Origin: a bacterium
Lineage (GTDB): Bacteria; Oederibacteriota; PGYV01; DSBP01
DNA: 14,334 nt
Reading direction: 5' to 3'
Assembly (NCBI GenBank): GCA_011049465.1
Contig: DSBP01000286.1
Coordinates: 1-14,334 of the forward strand
The notes below the pieces were generated by a model. That model saw only the letters and a list, made by a program, of their open reading frames with translations. It was not told the DNA's origin and made no database searches. Both the position numbers and the translations under genes were made by a program. Positions within the stretch are counted from its first letter, which is position 1; each line of letters starts with the position of its first letter. Positions 7,658 through 14,150 of this stretch are shown piece by piece.

Positions 7658-9019
7658 GTGTTGAAAAAGGCAACGGTTTTTAACTGCAATAATTGCGGGT
7701 ATGAAAGCCTCAAATGGCTGGGCAAGTGCCCTGCCTGCGGAGGTTTTAATTCCTTTTCTGAAGAGGCAAAGGAGTTAAAGAAAAAAGGAGGCGGTGAATA
7801 CAGGGGGTTTGATGCGGGGTTTAAGACAGGGCCGCTTAAAGATGTGGAGACGGGCCGCAAGCAGAGGATAAGCACGGGCATATCCGAGGCTGACAGGGTT
7901 TTTGGAGGAGGAATCGTGAAAGGCTCGCTTGCGCTTTTGGGAGGCGAGCCGGGCGCCGGAAAGTCAACAATGGCGCTCGCCATAAGCGAAAATGTGGCGA
8001 AGAGCGGCAGAAAGGTCATTTATATATCGGGCGAGGAGTCCCCGGGCCAGATAAAAATGCGGGCGGACAGGACGGGCGCGGGCTCGCCTTCGCTTTTCGT
8101 CGCGTCAGAGACATGTGTTGAAAGGATAGCCGAGGAGATAGAGAGGGAAAAACCCTCGCTGGTGGTGGTTGATTCCATACAGACGGTGTACAAGGATTCG
8201 ATAGACGCGCTGGCGGGCAGCGTGAGCCAGATAAAAGAGAGCTGCGCTCATTTGATGTACGCCGCGAAAAAAACAGGGGTTCCTGTAATCATAATAGGCC
8301 ATGTGACAAAGGACGGCTCCATCGCGGGGCCGAAGATGCTCGAGCATATGGTTGACGTTGTTTTGTATTTTGAGTCCGAGCAGATAAATAATTTCAAGGT
8401 GTTGAGGGCCGTCAAAAACAGGTTCGGCTCCACAAATGAGATAGGGGTATTTGAAATGGGCGCCTCCGGCATTACAGAGGTGGCGAGCCCGTCAAAGATT
8501 CTGCTTGACGGAATTAAGGAACAAAAAGCAGGGAGCGGTATAGTGACGGTGATGGAGGGCACGAGGCCGCTGATGCTGGAGATACAGGCGTTGACGGCCA
8601 GAAGGAACTTCGGCAACCCGCAGAGGACCGTAACGGGCGTTGATTACAACAGGTTCCTTATCATACTGGCTGTACTGGAGAAAAAAATGGGATTGAGCCT
8701 TGAGAATCAGGATGTCTTTGTCAATGTCGCCGGAGGCATAAGGATATTTGAGACGGGTTCCGACCTGGGGCTCGCCGCGGCCGTCTATTCGGGGTTCAGG
8801 AATTCACCTGTCTCGACAAAGACCGTATATATAGGAGAACTCGGGCTGGACGGAGAGGTGAGGCCGGTTCATTTTATGGACCTGCGCATAGCCGAAGCCG
8901 AGCGAATGGGCTTTGAAAGGGCGGTAATTCCCGCCAGGTCAAAAACCGGAGAAACACGAATCAAGCTTGAACGCATTTCCTCGATTGAGGAACTGAAAAA
9001 GATAATTATTACGGATTAA
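7658..9019 (+). CDS. radA: DNA repair/recombination protein RadA (Sms)
   Basis: RadA is a RecA-like, DnaB-type hexameric helicase that drives branch migration of recombination intermediates. The order of parts is typical over about 453 residues. A C4 zinc finger (Cys10, Cys13, Cys24, Cys27; GYESLKWLGKCPACGG) comes first, then the RecA-like ATPase with Walker A GEPGAGKST (96-104), Walker B LVVVDSIQTVY (about 168-178) and the RadA-specific KNRFG (253-257), and last a Lon-protease-like domain from about 290 that lacks proteolytic function in this family. It begins 9 bases after thrS. The start is either GTG 7658 or TTG 7661, which are adjacent; AAAGGCGG just upstream is closer to ideal for TTG 7661, a one-residue difference. 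In Firmicutes disA usually follows, but it is absent here. Confidence 0.96.
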   Translation: MLKKATVFNCNNCGYESLKWLGKCPACGGFNSFSEEAKELKKKGGGEYRGFDAGFKTGPLKDVETGRKQRISTGISEADRVFGGGIVKGSLALLGGEPGAGKSTMALAISENVAKSGRKVIYISGEESPGQIKMRADRTGAGSPSLFVASETCVERIAEEIEREKPSLVVVDSIQTVYKDSIDALAGSVSQIKESCAHLMYAAKKTGVPVIIIGHVTKDGSIAGPKMLEHMVDVVLYFESEQINNFKVLRAVKNRFGSTNEIGVFEMGASGITEVASPSKILLDGIKEQKAGSGIVTVMEGTRPLMLEIQALTARRNFGNPQRTVTGVDYNRFLIILAVLEKKMGLSLENQDVFVNVAGGIRIFETGSDLGLAAAVYSGFRNSPVSTKTVYIGELGLDGEVRPVHFMDLRIAEAERMGFERAVIPARSKTGETRIKLERISSIEELKKIIITD

Positions 9020-9030
9020 AATTAAAAAAG

Positions 9031-9040
9031 AAAGGAGGTG
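9031..9040 (+). promoter_or_regulatory. Near-perfect Shine-Dalgarno for the PIN-TRAM gene
   Basis: AAAGGAGGTG matches the anti-SD core fully and sits 5 bases before ATG 9046, in the largest gap between protein genes (26 bases). It is the strongest ribosome site I saw. Most other genes are started by overlap with the previous stop, so this one looks set for independent initiation. Confidence 0.8.
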
Positions 9041-9045
9041 AAAAA

Positions 9046-9825
9046 ATGGAAAAATTTATTTATGCCGCGATAGTGGCGGCGGTTTCGCTTATTATAATAG
9101 TGTTGCAGGCTGTTATTAATAAGATAAAGCTGGCGAAGGCTGATGTGTCGAAAAAGCTTCTTGACACAAGCGTCATAATTGACGGCAGGATCAGCAACAT
9201 AGCCAGGACGGGTTTTCTTGAGGGGCTTCTTATAGTTCCGAAATTTGTGCTTCTTGAACTGCAGCTTATTGCCGACTCTTCCGATAATATGAAAAGAAGC
9301 AAGGGCCGCAGGGGGCTCGACCTTCTTAACGAGTTTAAAAAGACGAGCGGTATCAATGTGCAGATAATTGATAAAGAGTACAAAGGCACCAATAAGGTGG
9401 ACGAAAAACTGGTTCTGATGGCAAAAGATCTCGGCGCGAAAATTATAACCAATGATTATAATTTAAATAAAATCGCGGAGATTCAGGGCATAAAGGTACT
9501 TAATATAAACGACCTTTCCAATGCGATTAAGCCCAATTACCTTCCCGGGGAAAAAATTAATGTTAAAATCATGAAAGAAGGGAAGGAAAAAGAACAGGGA
9601 ATCGCCTATCTTGGCGACGGGACCATGATTGTGGTTGACGGCGCGAGGCGCAGTATGAACAAGAGGATAGATGTGACCGTCACAAACGTCCTCCAGACCG
9701 ACGCGGGCAGGATGATATTCGCGCGGACAGAGCAGAGCCGGGATTTTCCGCAGAAGAGCCAGAACAGGCACGGCGGAAGGCAGAACTACACAAACCGTGA
9801 CAACCAACGAAGAGAGCAGCAATGA
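9046..9825 (+). CDS. Membrane-anchored PIN/TRAM-domain protein, YacL family (short form)
   Basis: This protein resembles YacL of Bacillus, a putative membrane-bound PIN-fold ribonuclease of unproven substrate. One hydrophobic helix (about residues 5-25) is followed by the PIN domain (about 37-160) with acidic positions Asp40 (LLDTSVIIDGR), Asp46, Glu71, Asp119/Glu120 and Asp137 (TNDYNLN). A TRAM-like OB domain (about 168-228) carries the characteristic GIAYLGDGTMIVVDGA. Bacillus YacL is longer, with several N-terminal helices, so this 259-residue form has lost most of the membrane part. The last ~29 residues (from Ser231) form a low-complexity tail rich in Arg, Asn and Gln, plausibly an RNA-contacting tail. 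It follows radA and overlaps ispD by ATGA, as in the Firmicutes order. Domain call is strong; the cellular role is inferred only. Confidence 0.9.
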   Translation: MEKFIYAAIVAAVSLIIIVLQAVINKIKLAKADVSKKLLDTSVIIDGRISNIARTGFLEGLLIVPKFVLLELQLIADSSDNMKRSKGRRGLDLLNEFKKTSGINVQIIDKEYKGTNKVDEKLVLMAKDLGAKIITNDYNLNKIAEIQGIKVLNINDLSNAIKPNYLPGEKINVKIMKEGKEKEQGIAYLGDGTMIVVDGARRSMNKRIDVTVTNVLQTDAGRMIFARTEQSRDFPQKSQNRHGGRQNYTNRDNQRREQQ

Positions 9826-10526
9826 AGACAATAGCCGTGATAGCGGCCGCGGGCTCCGGAAAGCGTTTTAAGGGGCCGCTGCCCAAACAGTTTGTCAAGG
9901 CGGACGGGATGGAGCTTATTGCCCGCGCTGTATCCGGTTTTGAAAAGGAAAAATCCGTGGGCGGTATACTCATAGTTGCCGCCCCGGATTTTATCCGGTT
10001 TGTGGAGCGGAATATAGCCGCCAAATACGGCTTTAAAAAGGTCATTGGAGTCATTCCCGGAGGCAGGGAGAGATGGCAGTCTGTATATAACGCGGTCAAT
10101 TATCTTAAGGAAATCAGGCCCGACAATGTCCTGATACATGACGCGGCAAGGCCCGTCTTCGGAAAAACGCTCGTTAAAAGAATCCTGGCGGGGCTGAGAA
10201 GATACCCTGCTGTGATACCTGTCGCGAAAATAAGCGCGACAGTCAAAACAATAAGAGGCGGAATCATAAAAGGGACCATTGACAGGGGCTCTTTGAGGAC
10301 AGCGCTTACCCCGCAGGGGTTTAAGTTCGCGCGGCTTGAAAAGTTTTATACTGCGGCGGCTGTTAAGAGGCACAAGCCGACCGATGAGGCGCTCATATTT
10401 GAAAAGAGCAAAGCAAAGGTCATGGCGGTTGAGGAAGAAGGTTTCAACATAAAGGTCACGACAAGGCAGGACCTTGAGATTGTTGAGGCGCTGCTTAAAG
10501 CGCGGAAAAGGCGGGGTAAAAAATGA
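9822..10526 (+). CDS. ispD: 2-C-methyl-D-erythritol 4-phosphate cytidylyltransferase
   Basis: IspD makes CDP-methylerythritol from MEP and CTP, the third MEP-pathway step. The 234-residue length is typical. The CTP-binding glycine loop is AAAGSGKRFKGPLPKQF (residues 8-24, with Arg15 and Lys22 at the catalytic positions). HDAARP (106-111) follows as the cytidylyltransferase signature, preceded by PGGRERWQSV (79-88). The C-terminal NIKVTTRQDLEIVE corresponds to the family's NIKITTPEDL segment, with a changed Pro. It overlaps the PIN-TRAM gene (ATGA) and ispF (ATGA at 10523-10526), so IspD and IspF are likely produced together, as is common since they act two steps apart. No sign of an ispDF fusion. 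Confidence 0.97.
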   Translation: MKTIAVIAAAGSGKRFKGPLPKQFVKADGMELIARAVSGFEKEKSVGGILIVAAPDFIRFVERNIAAKYGFKKVIGVIPGGRERWQSVYNAVNYLKEIRPDNVLIHDAARPVFGKTLVKRILAGLRRYPAVIPVAKISATVKTIRGGIIKGTIDRGSLRTALTPQGFKFARLEKFYTAAAVKRHKPTDEALIFEKSKAKVMAVEEEGFNIKVTTRQDLEIVEALLKARKRRGKK

Positions 10527-11002
10527 GAGTGGGAATAGGTTATGACGTTCACAGGCTGATCAGGGGCAGAAGGCTCTTTCTGGGAGGCGTTGAGTTTGAA
10601 AACGCGGAGTTCGGGCTTGACGGCCACTCTGACGCGGATGTGCTTATACACGCGGTTATTGACGCGATGCTTGGCGCGGCAGGGTTGAGGGATATAGGCT
10701 CTTATTTTCCGGACAAGGATGAAAAGTACAAAGGAATAAGAAGCACGGAGCTGTTGGGAGAGGCAAAGGCAATTATTGACAGGGAAGGTTATGAGATTAA
10801 CAACATAGACGTCATTGTTGTTGCTGAATATCCGCGCCTTGCGCCTTATATTGAAAGGATAATACAATCCCTGTCAGGAATACTGGGAACCGGGGAAAAG
10901 CGCATTGCTGTAAAGGCCACTACGGAAGAGGGGCTGGGTTTTACAGGCGCGAAAGAGGGCATAGCCGCGCACGCTGTGGCTGTGCTGAACGAAAAAAAGT
11001 AA
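10523..11002 (+). CDS. ispF: 2-C-methyl-D-erythritol 2,4-cyclodiphosphate synthase
   Basis: IspF cyclises CDP-ME 2-phosphate to MEcPP with loss of CMP; the enzyme is a zinc-dependent homotrimer. At 159 residues it is of standard size. Metal ligands are Asp8 and His10 (GYDVHRL) and His43 (VLIHAVIDAMLGA). GHSDADV at 34-40, DIGSYFPD at 57-64 and the C-terminal TTEEGLGFTGAKEGIAA are family hallmarks, the last normally reading GRxEGI. It starts inside the ispD stop and is followed by a 16-base gap to cysS. Together with ispD and ispH, three of the MEP-pathway genes lie in this window. Confidence 0.98.
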   Translation: MRVGIGYDVHRLIRGRRLFLGGVEFENAEFGLDGHSDADVLIHAVIDAMLGAAGLRDIGSYFPDKDEKYKGIRSTELLGEAKAIIDREGYEINNIDVIVVAEYPRLAPYIERIIQSLSGILGTGEKRIAVKATTEEGLGFTGAKEGIAAHAVAVLNEKK

Positions 11003-11018
11003 GAACGGAGAAGAACAG

Positions 11019-12437
11019 ATGCTCAGGATACACAACACGCTTACAAAAAGAATGGAAGAGTTTAAGCCCGTGGAAAATGGCATGGCGAGGATATATGTCT
11101 GCGGCCCCACGGTTTACAACTATTTTCACATAGGCAACTCGAGGGTATTTATACTCTTTGACGCGTTCAGGAGCTATCTTGAATACGCGGGCATCAAGAC
11201 AACTTTTATCCAGAACATAACGGACATTGACGATAAGATTATTAACAGGGCAAAGGAAGAGGGAATAGGCTGGGACGAAGTGGCCGAAAAATACACCGCG
11301 GCTTATTTTGAGGACTGCGAAAAGCTCAATATCAGCCGGCCTGACAGGAGCCCCAGGGCAACTGAAGAGATACCCGCGATGATTGAGATTATACAAAAAC
11401 TTACAGAGGCAGGCAGGGCATATACGGCTGAAAACGGAGTCTATTTCAGCGTGGAGAGTTTTGAAGGATACGGAAAACTCTCGGGAAAAAGAACAGACGA
11501 GCTCATGGAGGGCGCGCGCGTGGATGTGGATGAAGGCAAGAGAAACCCTCTTGATTTCGCCTTGTGGAAGTTCTCAAAACCGGGGGAGCCTTCGTGGGAG
11601 AGCCCGTGGGGAAAGGGCAGGCCGGGCTGGCACATAGAGTGCTCGGCAATGTCATCCCGTTATCTTGGGGCCACTTTTGATATTCACGGCGGCGGCGCGG
11701 ACCTCATATTTCCGCACCACGAAAATGAGATAGCCCAGTCAGAGGCCGCGTCAGGAAAACCTTTTGTGAATTACTGGATGCACGCCGGGTATCTGAATAT
11801 AAAGGGCGAAAAGATGTCAAAGTCAAAGGGGAATTTCCTTCTTGTCAGGGACATCCTCAAAGAGTATAAAGCGGAGGTAATAAGGATGTTCATTCTCTCC
11901 GCTCATTACCGGGGGCCGCTTGATTTTTCAGGAGAAACAATTGAGGCGATAAAAACGGCGCACAGCGGAATATATCACACACTGCAGGAACTTGAAAATT
12001 ACAGCGCGGCTCCCGCAGCGTCGGAAGAAGGCTTTGAGGGGCTGAAAAAAGCGGCTGAAGAAGAAAGGGCAAAGAGTATTAAAAAATTTAAAGAGGCGCT
12101 GGATTATGATTTTAACACTCCCAGGGCTTTCGGCGTAATATTTGAGGCGGTGGCTTACGCGAAAAAAATACTCGGCACAAAGGGTTTTGCCGTGAGCGAA
12201 GGGTCAAAGGAGATTATGAACGGGCTGGCATCGTGGATAAAGGAGATGACAGGCGTATTTAAAATTACGCCGGAGATTAAACCCGTTGACAAAGAGGCCT
12301 CGGATCTGGTAAAAGAGATAGAAATTTTAAGGTCAGAAAAGAAATATGAAGAGGCTGATGTCCTTAAAAAGAAGCTGGATGAATCAGGATACATGCTGAA
12401 ATTCAGGCCCATGGGGCCTGTTTTGATAAGGAAATAG
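11019..12437 (+). CDS. cysS: Cysteinyl-tRNA synthetase
   Basis: A class Ia synthetase charging tRNA-Cys. The 472 residues cover the Rossmann core, the connective domain and the helical anticodon-binding end. ATP-site signatures are HIGN (37-40) and KMSKS (265-269). Active-site zinc ligands are Cys28 (YVCGPTVYN), Cys208 (WHIECSAMS), His233 and Glu237 (PHHENEIAQSE), which give cysteine specificity without editing. Start ATG 11019 follows a CGGAGAAG ribosome site. The gene ends in TAG, the only TAG stop among the genes here, one base before the rlmB start. In Bacillus gltX and cysE stand between ispF and cysS; both are missing here. Likewise no mrnC (mini-RNase III) gene sits between cysS and rlmB. 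Confidence 0.98.
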   Translation: MLRIHNTLTKRMEEFKPVENGMARIYVCGPTVYNYFHIGNSRVFILFDAFRSYLEYAGIKTTFIQNITDIDDKIINRAKEEGIGWDEVAEKYTAAYFEDCEKLNISRPDRSPRATEEIPAMIEIIQKLTEAGRAYTAENGVYFSVESFEGYGKLSGKRTDELMEGARVDVDEGKRNPLDFALWKFSKPGEPSWESPWGKGRPGWHIECSAMSSRYLGATFDIHGGGADLIFPHHENEIAQSEAASGKPFVNYWMHAGYLNIKGEKMSKSKGNFLLVRDILKEYKAEVIRMFILSAHYRGPLDFSGETIEAIKTAHSGIYHTLQELENYSAAPAASEEGFEGLKKAAEEERAKSIKKFKEALDYDFNTPRAFGVIFEAVAYAKKILGTKGFAVSEGSKEIMNGLASWIKEMTGVFKITPEIKPVDKEASDLVKEIEILRSEKKYEEADVLKKKLDESGYMLKFRPMGPVLIRK

Positions 12438-12438
12438 A

Positions 12439-13182
12439 ATGGCTGACATGATTCTGTACGGAAGAAATGTAATAAGAGAACTTCTGAAAATAAGCCCGGA
12501 AAGGGTTCATGAGCTTATAATCCTGAAAAACAGCGGGGATTTGAGGCAGATAGCCGAGGAAGCGGCGCAAAAAAACGTCAAAATTACATTTACGGACAGG
12601 GCCGGGGTTTTCAGGCTGACGGGCACGGAAAAGAACCAGGGTGTCGCGGCAAGGGTTGAGCCGATAAAGGTCATGGATATAAAGGAGTTTTTGGCGAAAC
12701 ACAAGGATGACAGCCGGGTAACGGTCGCGGTTCTTGACGAAATTGAGGACCCGCATAATGTCGGAGCCATAATAAGAAGTTGCGAAGTTTTCGGGATTTG
12801 TGGTATAATTCTCAGCTCAAACAGGTCAGCGCCTGTGAATGAGACGGTCTATAAGGTTTCAAGCGGCGCTGCGGCATATGTGGATATAGTAATGGTAAGC
12901 AACATAAATATCGCTCTTGAAAAGCTTAAAGAAGCCGGGTTTTGGGTTTACGGCCTTGACGCCGACGCTGAAAAGCGGGTCGGAGAGGTTGAATTTGACA
13001 GGAAAACAGCGCTTGTCCTGGGCAATGAAGGCAGAGGCTTAAGGCCCCTTGTCAGGAAGAACAGCGATTTCCTGGTTAAAATAGAGCAAAAGGGCAAGAT
13101 AGATTCCCTGAATGTCTCAAACGCCGCCGCGATTGTTTTTTACGAGCTTATGAAGAGCGCGGGATCCGTCTCTGAGACTTGA
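12439..13182 (+). CDS. rlmB: 23S rRNA 2'-O-ribose methyltransferase, RlmB/TrmH (SpoU) family
   Basis: A SPOUT-class methyltransferase that uses SAM to methylate a ribose 2'-OH, in RlmB at a G of the 23S peptidyl-transferase region. The 247-residue protein has an L30e-like substrate-binding domain (about 4-75, beginning LYGRNVIREL). The knotted catalytic domain contains motif 1 DPHNVGAIIRS (104-114; Asn107, Arg113), motif 2 LVLGNEGRGL (192-201; Glu197) and motif 3 DSLNVSNAAAI (222-232). It lies one base after cysS, matching the cysS-rlmB neighbourhood of Firmicutes, which supports RlmB over the tRNA enzyme TrmH; specificity is not proved by sequence. It is the last protein gene before the tRNA and repeat region, and no T-rich terminator follows it. 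Confidence 0.93.
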   Translation: MADMILYGRNVIRELLKISPERVHELIILKNSGDLRQIAEEAAQKNVKITFTDRAGVFRLTGTEKNQGVAARVEPIKVMDIKEFLAKHKDDSRVTVAVLDEIEDPHNVGAIIRSCEVFGICGIILSSNRSAPVNETVYKVSSGAAAYVDIVMVSNINIALEKLKEAGFWVYGLDADAEKRVGEVEFDRKTALVLGNEGRGLRPLVRKNSDFLVKIEQKGKIDSLNVSNAAAIVFYELMKSAGSVSET

Positions 13183-13214
13183 AAATGGCCGGTTTTAGGA
13201 TGTTGTTTGAAAGA

Positions 13215-13277
13215 TTTTGTAGGCGCAAACTTTAGTTTGCGTAAGGAAAGCGCAGGCTGAAGCCTGCGGCTACAAAA
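13215..13277. repeat. Three-way-junction palindromic repeat (TTTTGTAG/CTACAAAA element)
   Basis: Terminal arms TTTTGTAG (13215-13222) and CTACAAAA (13270-13277) are reverse complements. Between them sit two perfect hairpins: CGCAAACT/AGTTTGCG (13224-13241) and CGCAGGCT/AGCCTGCG (13251-13268), each 8 bp around a 2-base centre. The whole folds as a stem with two side hairpins, like a BIME pair of REP sequences. It fills most of the gap between rlmB and tRNA-Gly. A related half copy lies at 14062-14090. There is no T-run after it, so it is not a classic intrinsic terminator. Similar GTAG...CTAC-bounded elements are, from memory, frequent in genomes of uncultured bacteria. Confidence 0.75.
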
Positions 13278-13297
13278 AATAGACATTATAATACAGA

Positions 13298-13373
13298 GCG
13301 GGAGTAGCTCAGTTGGTAGAGCGCTAGCCTTCCAAGCTGGATGTCGCCGGTTCGAGCCCGGTCTCCCGCTCCA
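13298..13373 (+). tRNA. tRNA-Gly(TCC)
   Basis: A complete cloverleaf of 76 bases. Acceptor GCGGGAG pairs with CTCCCGC, the D arm contains AGTTGGTAGA, and the anticodon loop CTTCCAA gives anticodon TCC (GGA/GGG codons). The T arm GCCGG-TTCGAGC-CCGGT is canonical. The discriminator is T and CCA is encoded. The final GC of the acceptor, the discriminator and CCA also form the left arm of the palindrome that begins at 13368. Confidence 0.97.
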
Positions 13374-13536
13374 AAAATCCTTTCATAAGGATTTTTGGAG
13401 CCGAGAATCGAGAATCGTAAATCGAGAAATATAAGGAACGAAACGTCTGCCCCGCCAAAAGGCGGGTGAAGACGGTCGAATTTCGATTATCGATTATCGG
13501 CAGTTGTTCTTAGGTTTTCCGCCGAAGGCGGAAAAC
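13369..13536. repeat. tRNA-linked nested-hairpin repeat, copy 1
   Basis: Modules in order: (a) palindrome 13369-13400, a perfect 14 bp stem with loop TCAT, extendable by one G-C pair, whose left arm is the tRNA-Gly 3' end; (b) left arm 13401-13425 built from GAATCGA units, pairing with 13476-13500 apart from two mismatches and a bulge; (c) inner stem CGTCT/AGACG (13444-13448, 13470-13474) enclosing CCCGCC/GGCGGG (13451-13466); (d) a tail TATCGGCAGTTGTTCTTA (13495-13512), identical in copy 2; (e) hairpin GTTTTCCGCC/GGCGGAAAAC (13514-13536). No reading frame of note. Function unknown; a mobile MITE/REP-like unit or a tRNA-processing element are both possible. Confidence 0.8.
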
Positions 13537-13797
13537 AACAGCGATTAAAATAATGTTCTTACACTGCCCCATAAGGCAGAGAGACAAGGACAGACAAATA
13601 GACAACTATATATACGGGCGCTGGCCGCTGTAAGGAGCGGCGAGGCGGGCAGTGAAAAAAGTATTTATGGTCTGCGCGCCTTACGGCGCGCAGGAGCGCC
13701 TGAGCTCAGTCATCCGCCTGTGGCGGATCTGAGCTAAGCAGGGCGTGTTCTTTGCGTGGCGTCTTGTATGGGCAAGACATACAGGGTGTAATAATAG
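13537..13797. other. Non-coding spacer dense in small palindromes
   Basis: This spacer between repeat copy 1 and tRNA-Val holds no credible gene. It contains at least five separate hairpins: CTGCC/GGCAG (13564-13579), GCCGCT/AGCGGC (13624-13641), CTGCGCGCC/GGCGCGCAG (13672-13693, perfect 9 bp with loop TTAC), a two-part stem AGCTCAG/CTGAGCT around ATCCGCC/GGCGGAT (13703-13735), and GTCTTG/CAAGAC (13761-13778). None is followed by a T-run. A weak promoter-like TGTAATAAT at 13787-13795 sits about 10 bases before tRNA-Val, without a convincing -35. Confidence 0.6.
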
Positions 13798-13805
13798 TGT
13801 GTTAC

Positions 13806-13883
13806 GGGCGCTTAGCTCAGTTGGTTTAGAGCATCTGCCTTACAAGCAGAGGGTCGGGGGTTCGAGCCCCTCAGCGCCCACCA
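13806..13883 (+). tRNA. tRNA-Val(TAC)
   Basis: A complete cloverleaf of 78 bases. Acceptor GGGCGCT pairs with AGCGCCC; the D loop is AGTTGGTTTA; anticodon stem TCTGC/GCAGA encloses CTTACAA, giving anticodon TAC (GUN valine codons). The T arm is GGGGG-TTCGAGC-CCCTC with one G-T pair. Discriminator A and CCA are encoded. The last acceptor C, the discriminator and CCA are also the left end of the palindrome 13879-13909. Confidence 0.97.
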
Positions 13884-14018
13884 TTTTTCACCAAAGGTGA
13901 AAAATGGTGAAGAGTCGAGAGTAGTGAGTAGAAAGTAGACGGACAAAACGGCTGGTCCCGCCGGAAGGTGAGACAAGACGGCCGCCTCTCTCCTTTCTAC
14001 TATCGGCAGTTGTTCTTA
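13879..14018. repeat. tRNA-linked nested-hairpin repeat, copy 2
   Basis: It begins with a perfect 14 bp palindrome (13879-13909, loop AAA) whose left arm is the tRNA-Val 3' end. The left arm at about 13914-13941 (units of GTAG/GAGTAG) can pair imperfectly with 13982-14006, although its sequence differs completely from the GAATCGA arm of copy 1. The core around TCCCGCCGGAAGGTGAGAC is a weaker version of the copy 1 inner hairpin. The tail TATCGGCAGTTGTTCTTA (14001-14018) is identical to copy 1 and runs straight into the next hairpin at 14019. Confidence 0.75.
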
Positions 14019-14061
14019 AGTTTTTCACCAAAGGTGAAAAACTGGTAAAGAATCGAGAATC
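14019..14061. repeat. Truncated repeat copy, hairpin plus start of left arm
   Basis: An 11 bp hairpin (14019-14043, arms AGTTTTTCACC and its complement, loop AAA) ends copy 2 and also resembles the first hairpin of a further copy. It is followed by CTGGTAAAGAATCGAGAATC, the beginning of the left arm seen in copies 1 and 3. The arm stops abruptly at 14061, where a TTTGTAG element begins. Confidence 0.65.
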
Positions 14062-14090
14062 TTTGTAGGGACAGCGCTCCTGCGCTGTCC
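14062..14090. repeat. Half copy of the TTTGTAG palindromic element
   Basis: TTTGTAG (14062-14068) matches the left boundary of the element at 13215. It is followed by a perfect 9 bp hairpin GGACAGCGC/GCGCTGTCC (14069-14090, loop TCCT). The matching CTACAAA boundary is missing, so this is a partial copy joined to the truncated repeat before it. Confidence 0.6.
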
Positions 14091-14109
14091 GCGGCCCGGA
14101 CGGTTTTTT
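14085..14109 (+). terminator. Candidate intrinsic terminator after tRNA-Val
   Basis: CTGTCCG (14085-14091) pairs with CGGACGG (14097-14103), a 7 bp stem with one G-T pair and loop CGGCC, followed directly by six T (14104-14109). It is the only structure in the tRNA region with the stem-plus-T-run layout. Its left arm is shared with the competing 9 bp hairpin 14069-14090, so the two cannot form together. Confidence 0.45.
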
Positions 14110-14150
14110 AATGTAAAAAAAGTTCTTAAAAATAACACAGAGCGCAGCGC

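Noticed and set aside
7363..8019. Minus-strand 218-residue frame across the thrS-radA junction
   Set aside because: It is antisense to two well-supported genes; Ser/Pro/Phe-rich composition reflects the purine-rich + strand.
13186..13236. Short frame starting ATG just after rlmB (16 codons)
   Set aside because: No ribosome site, ends inside the TTTTGTAG element, and no recognisable peptide.
13287..13292. Perfect TATAAT just before tRNA-Gly
   Set aside because: It would start transcription at or inside the first tRNA base (about 13299) and no -35 is seen 16-18 bases upstream, so it is not listed as a promoter.
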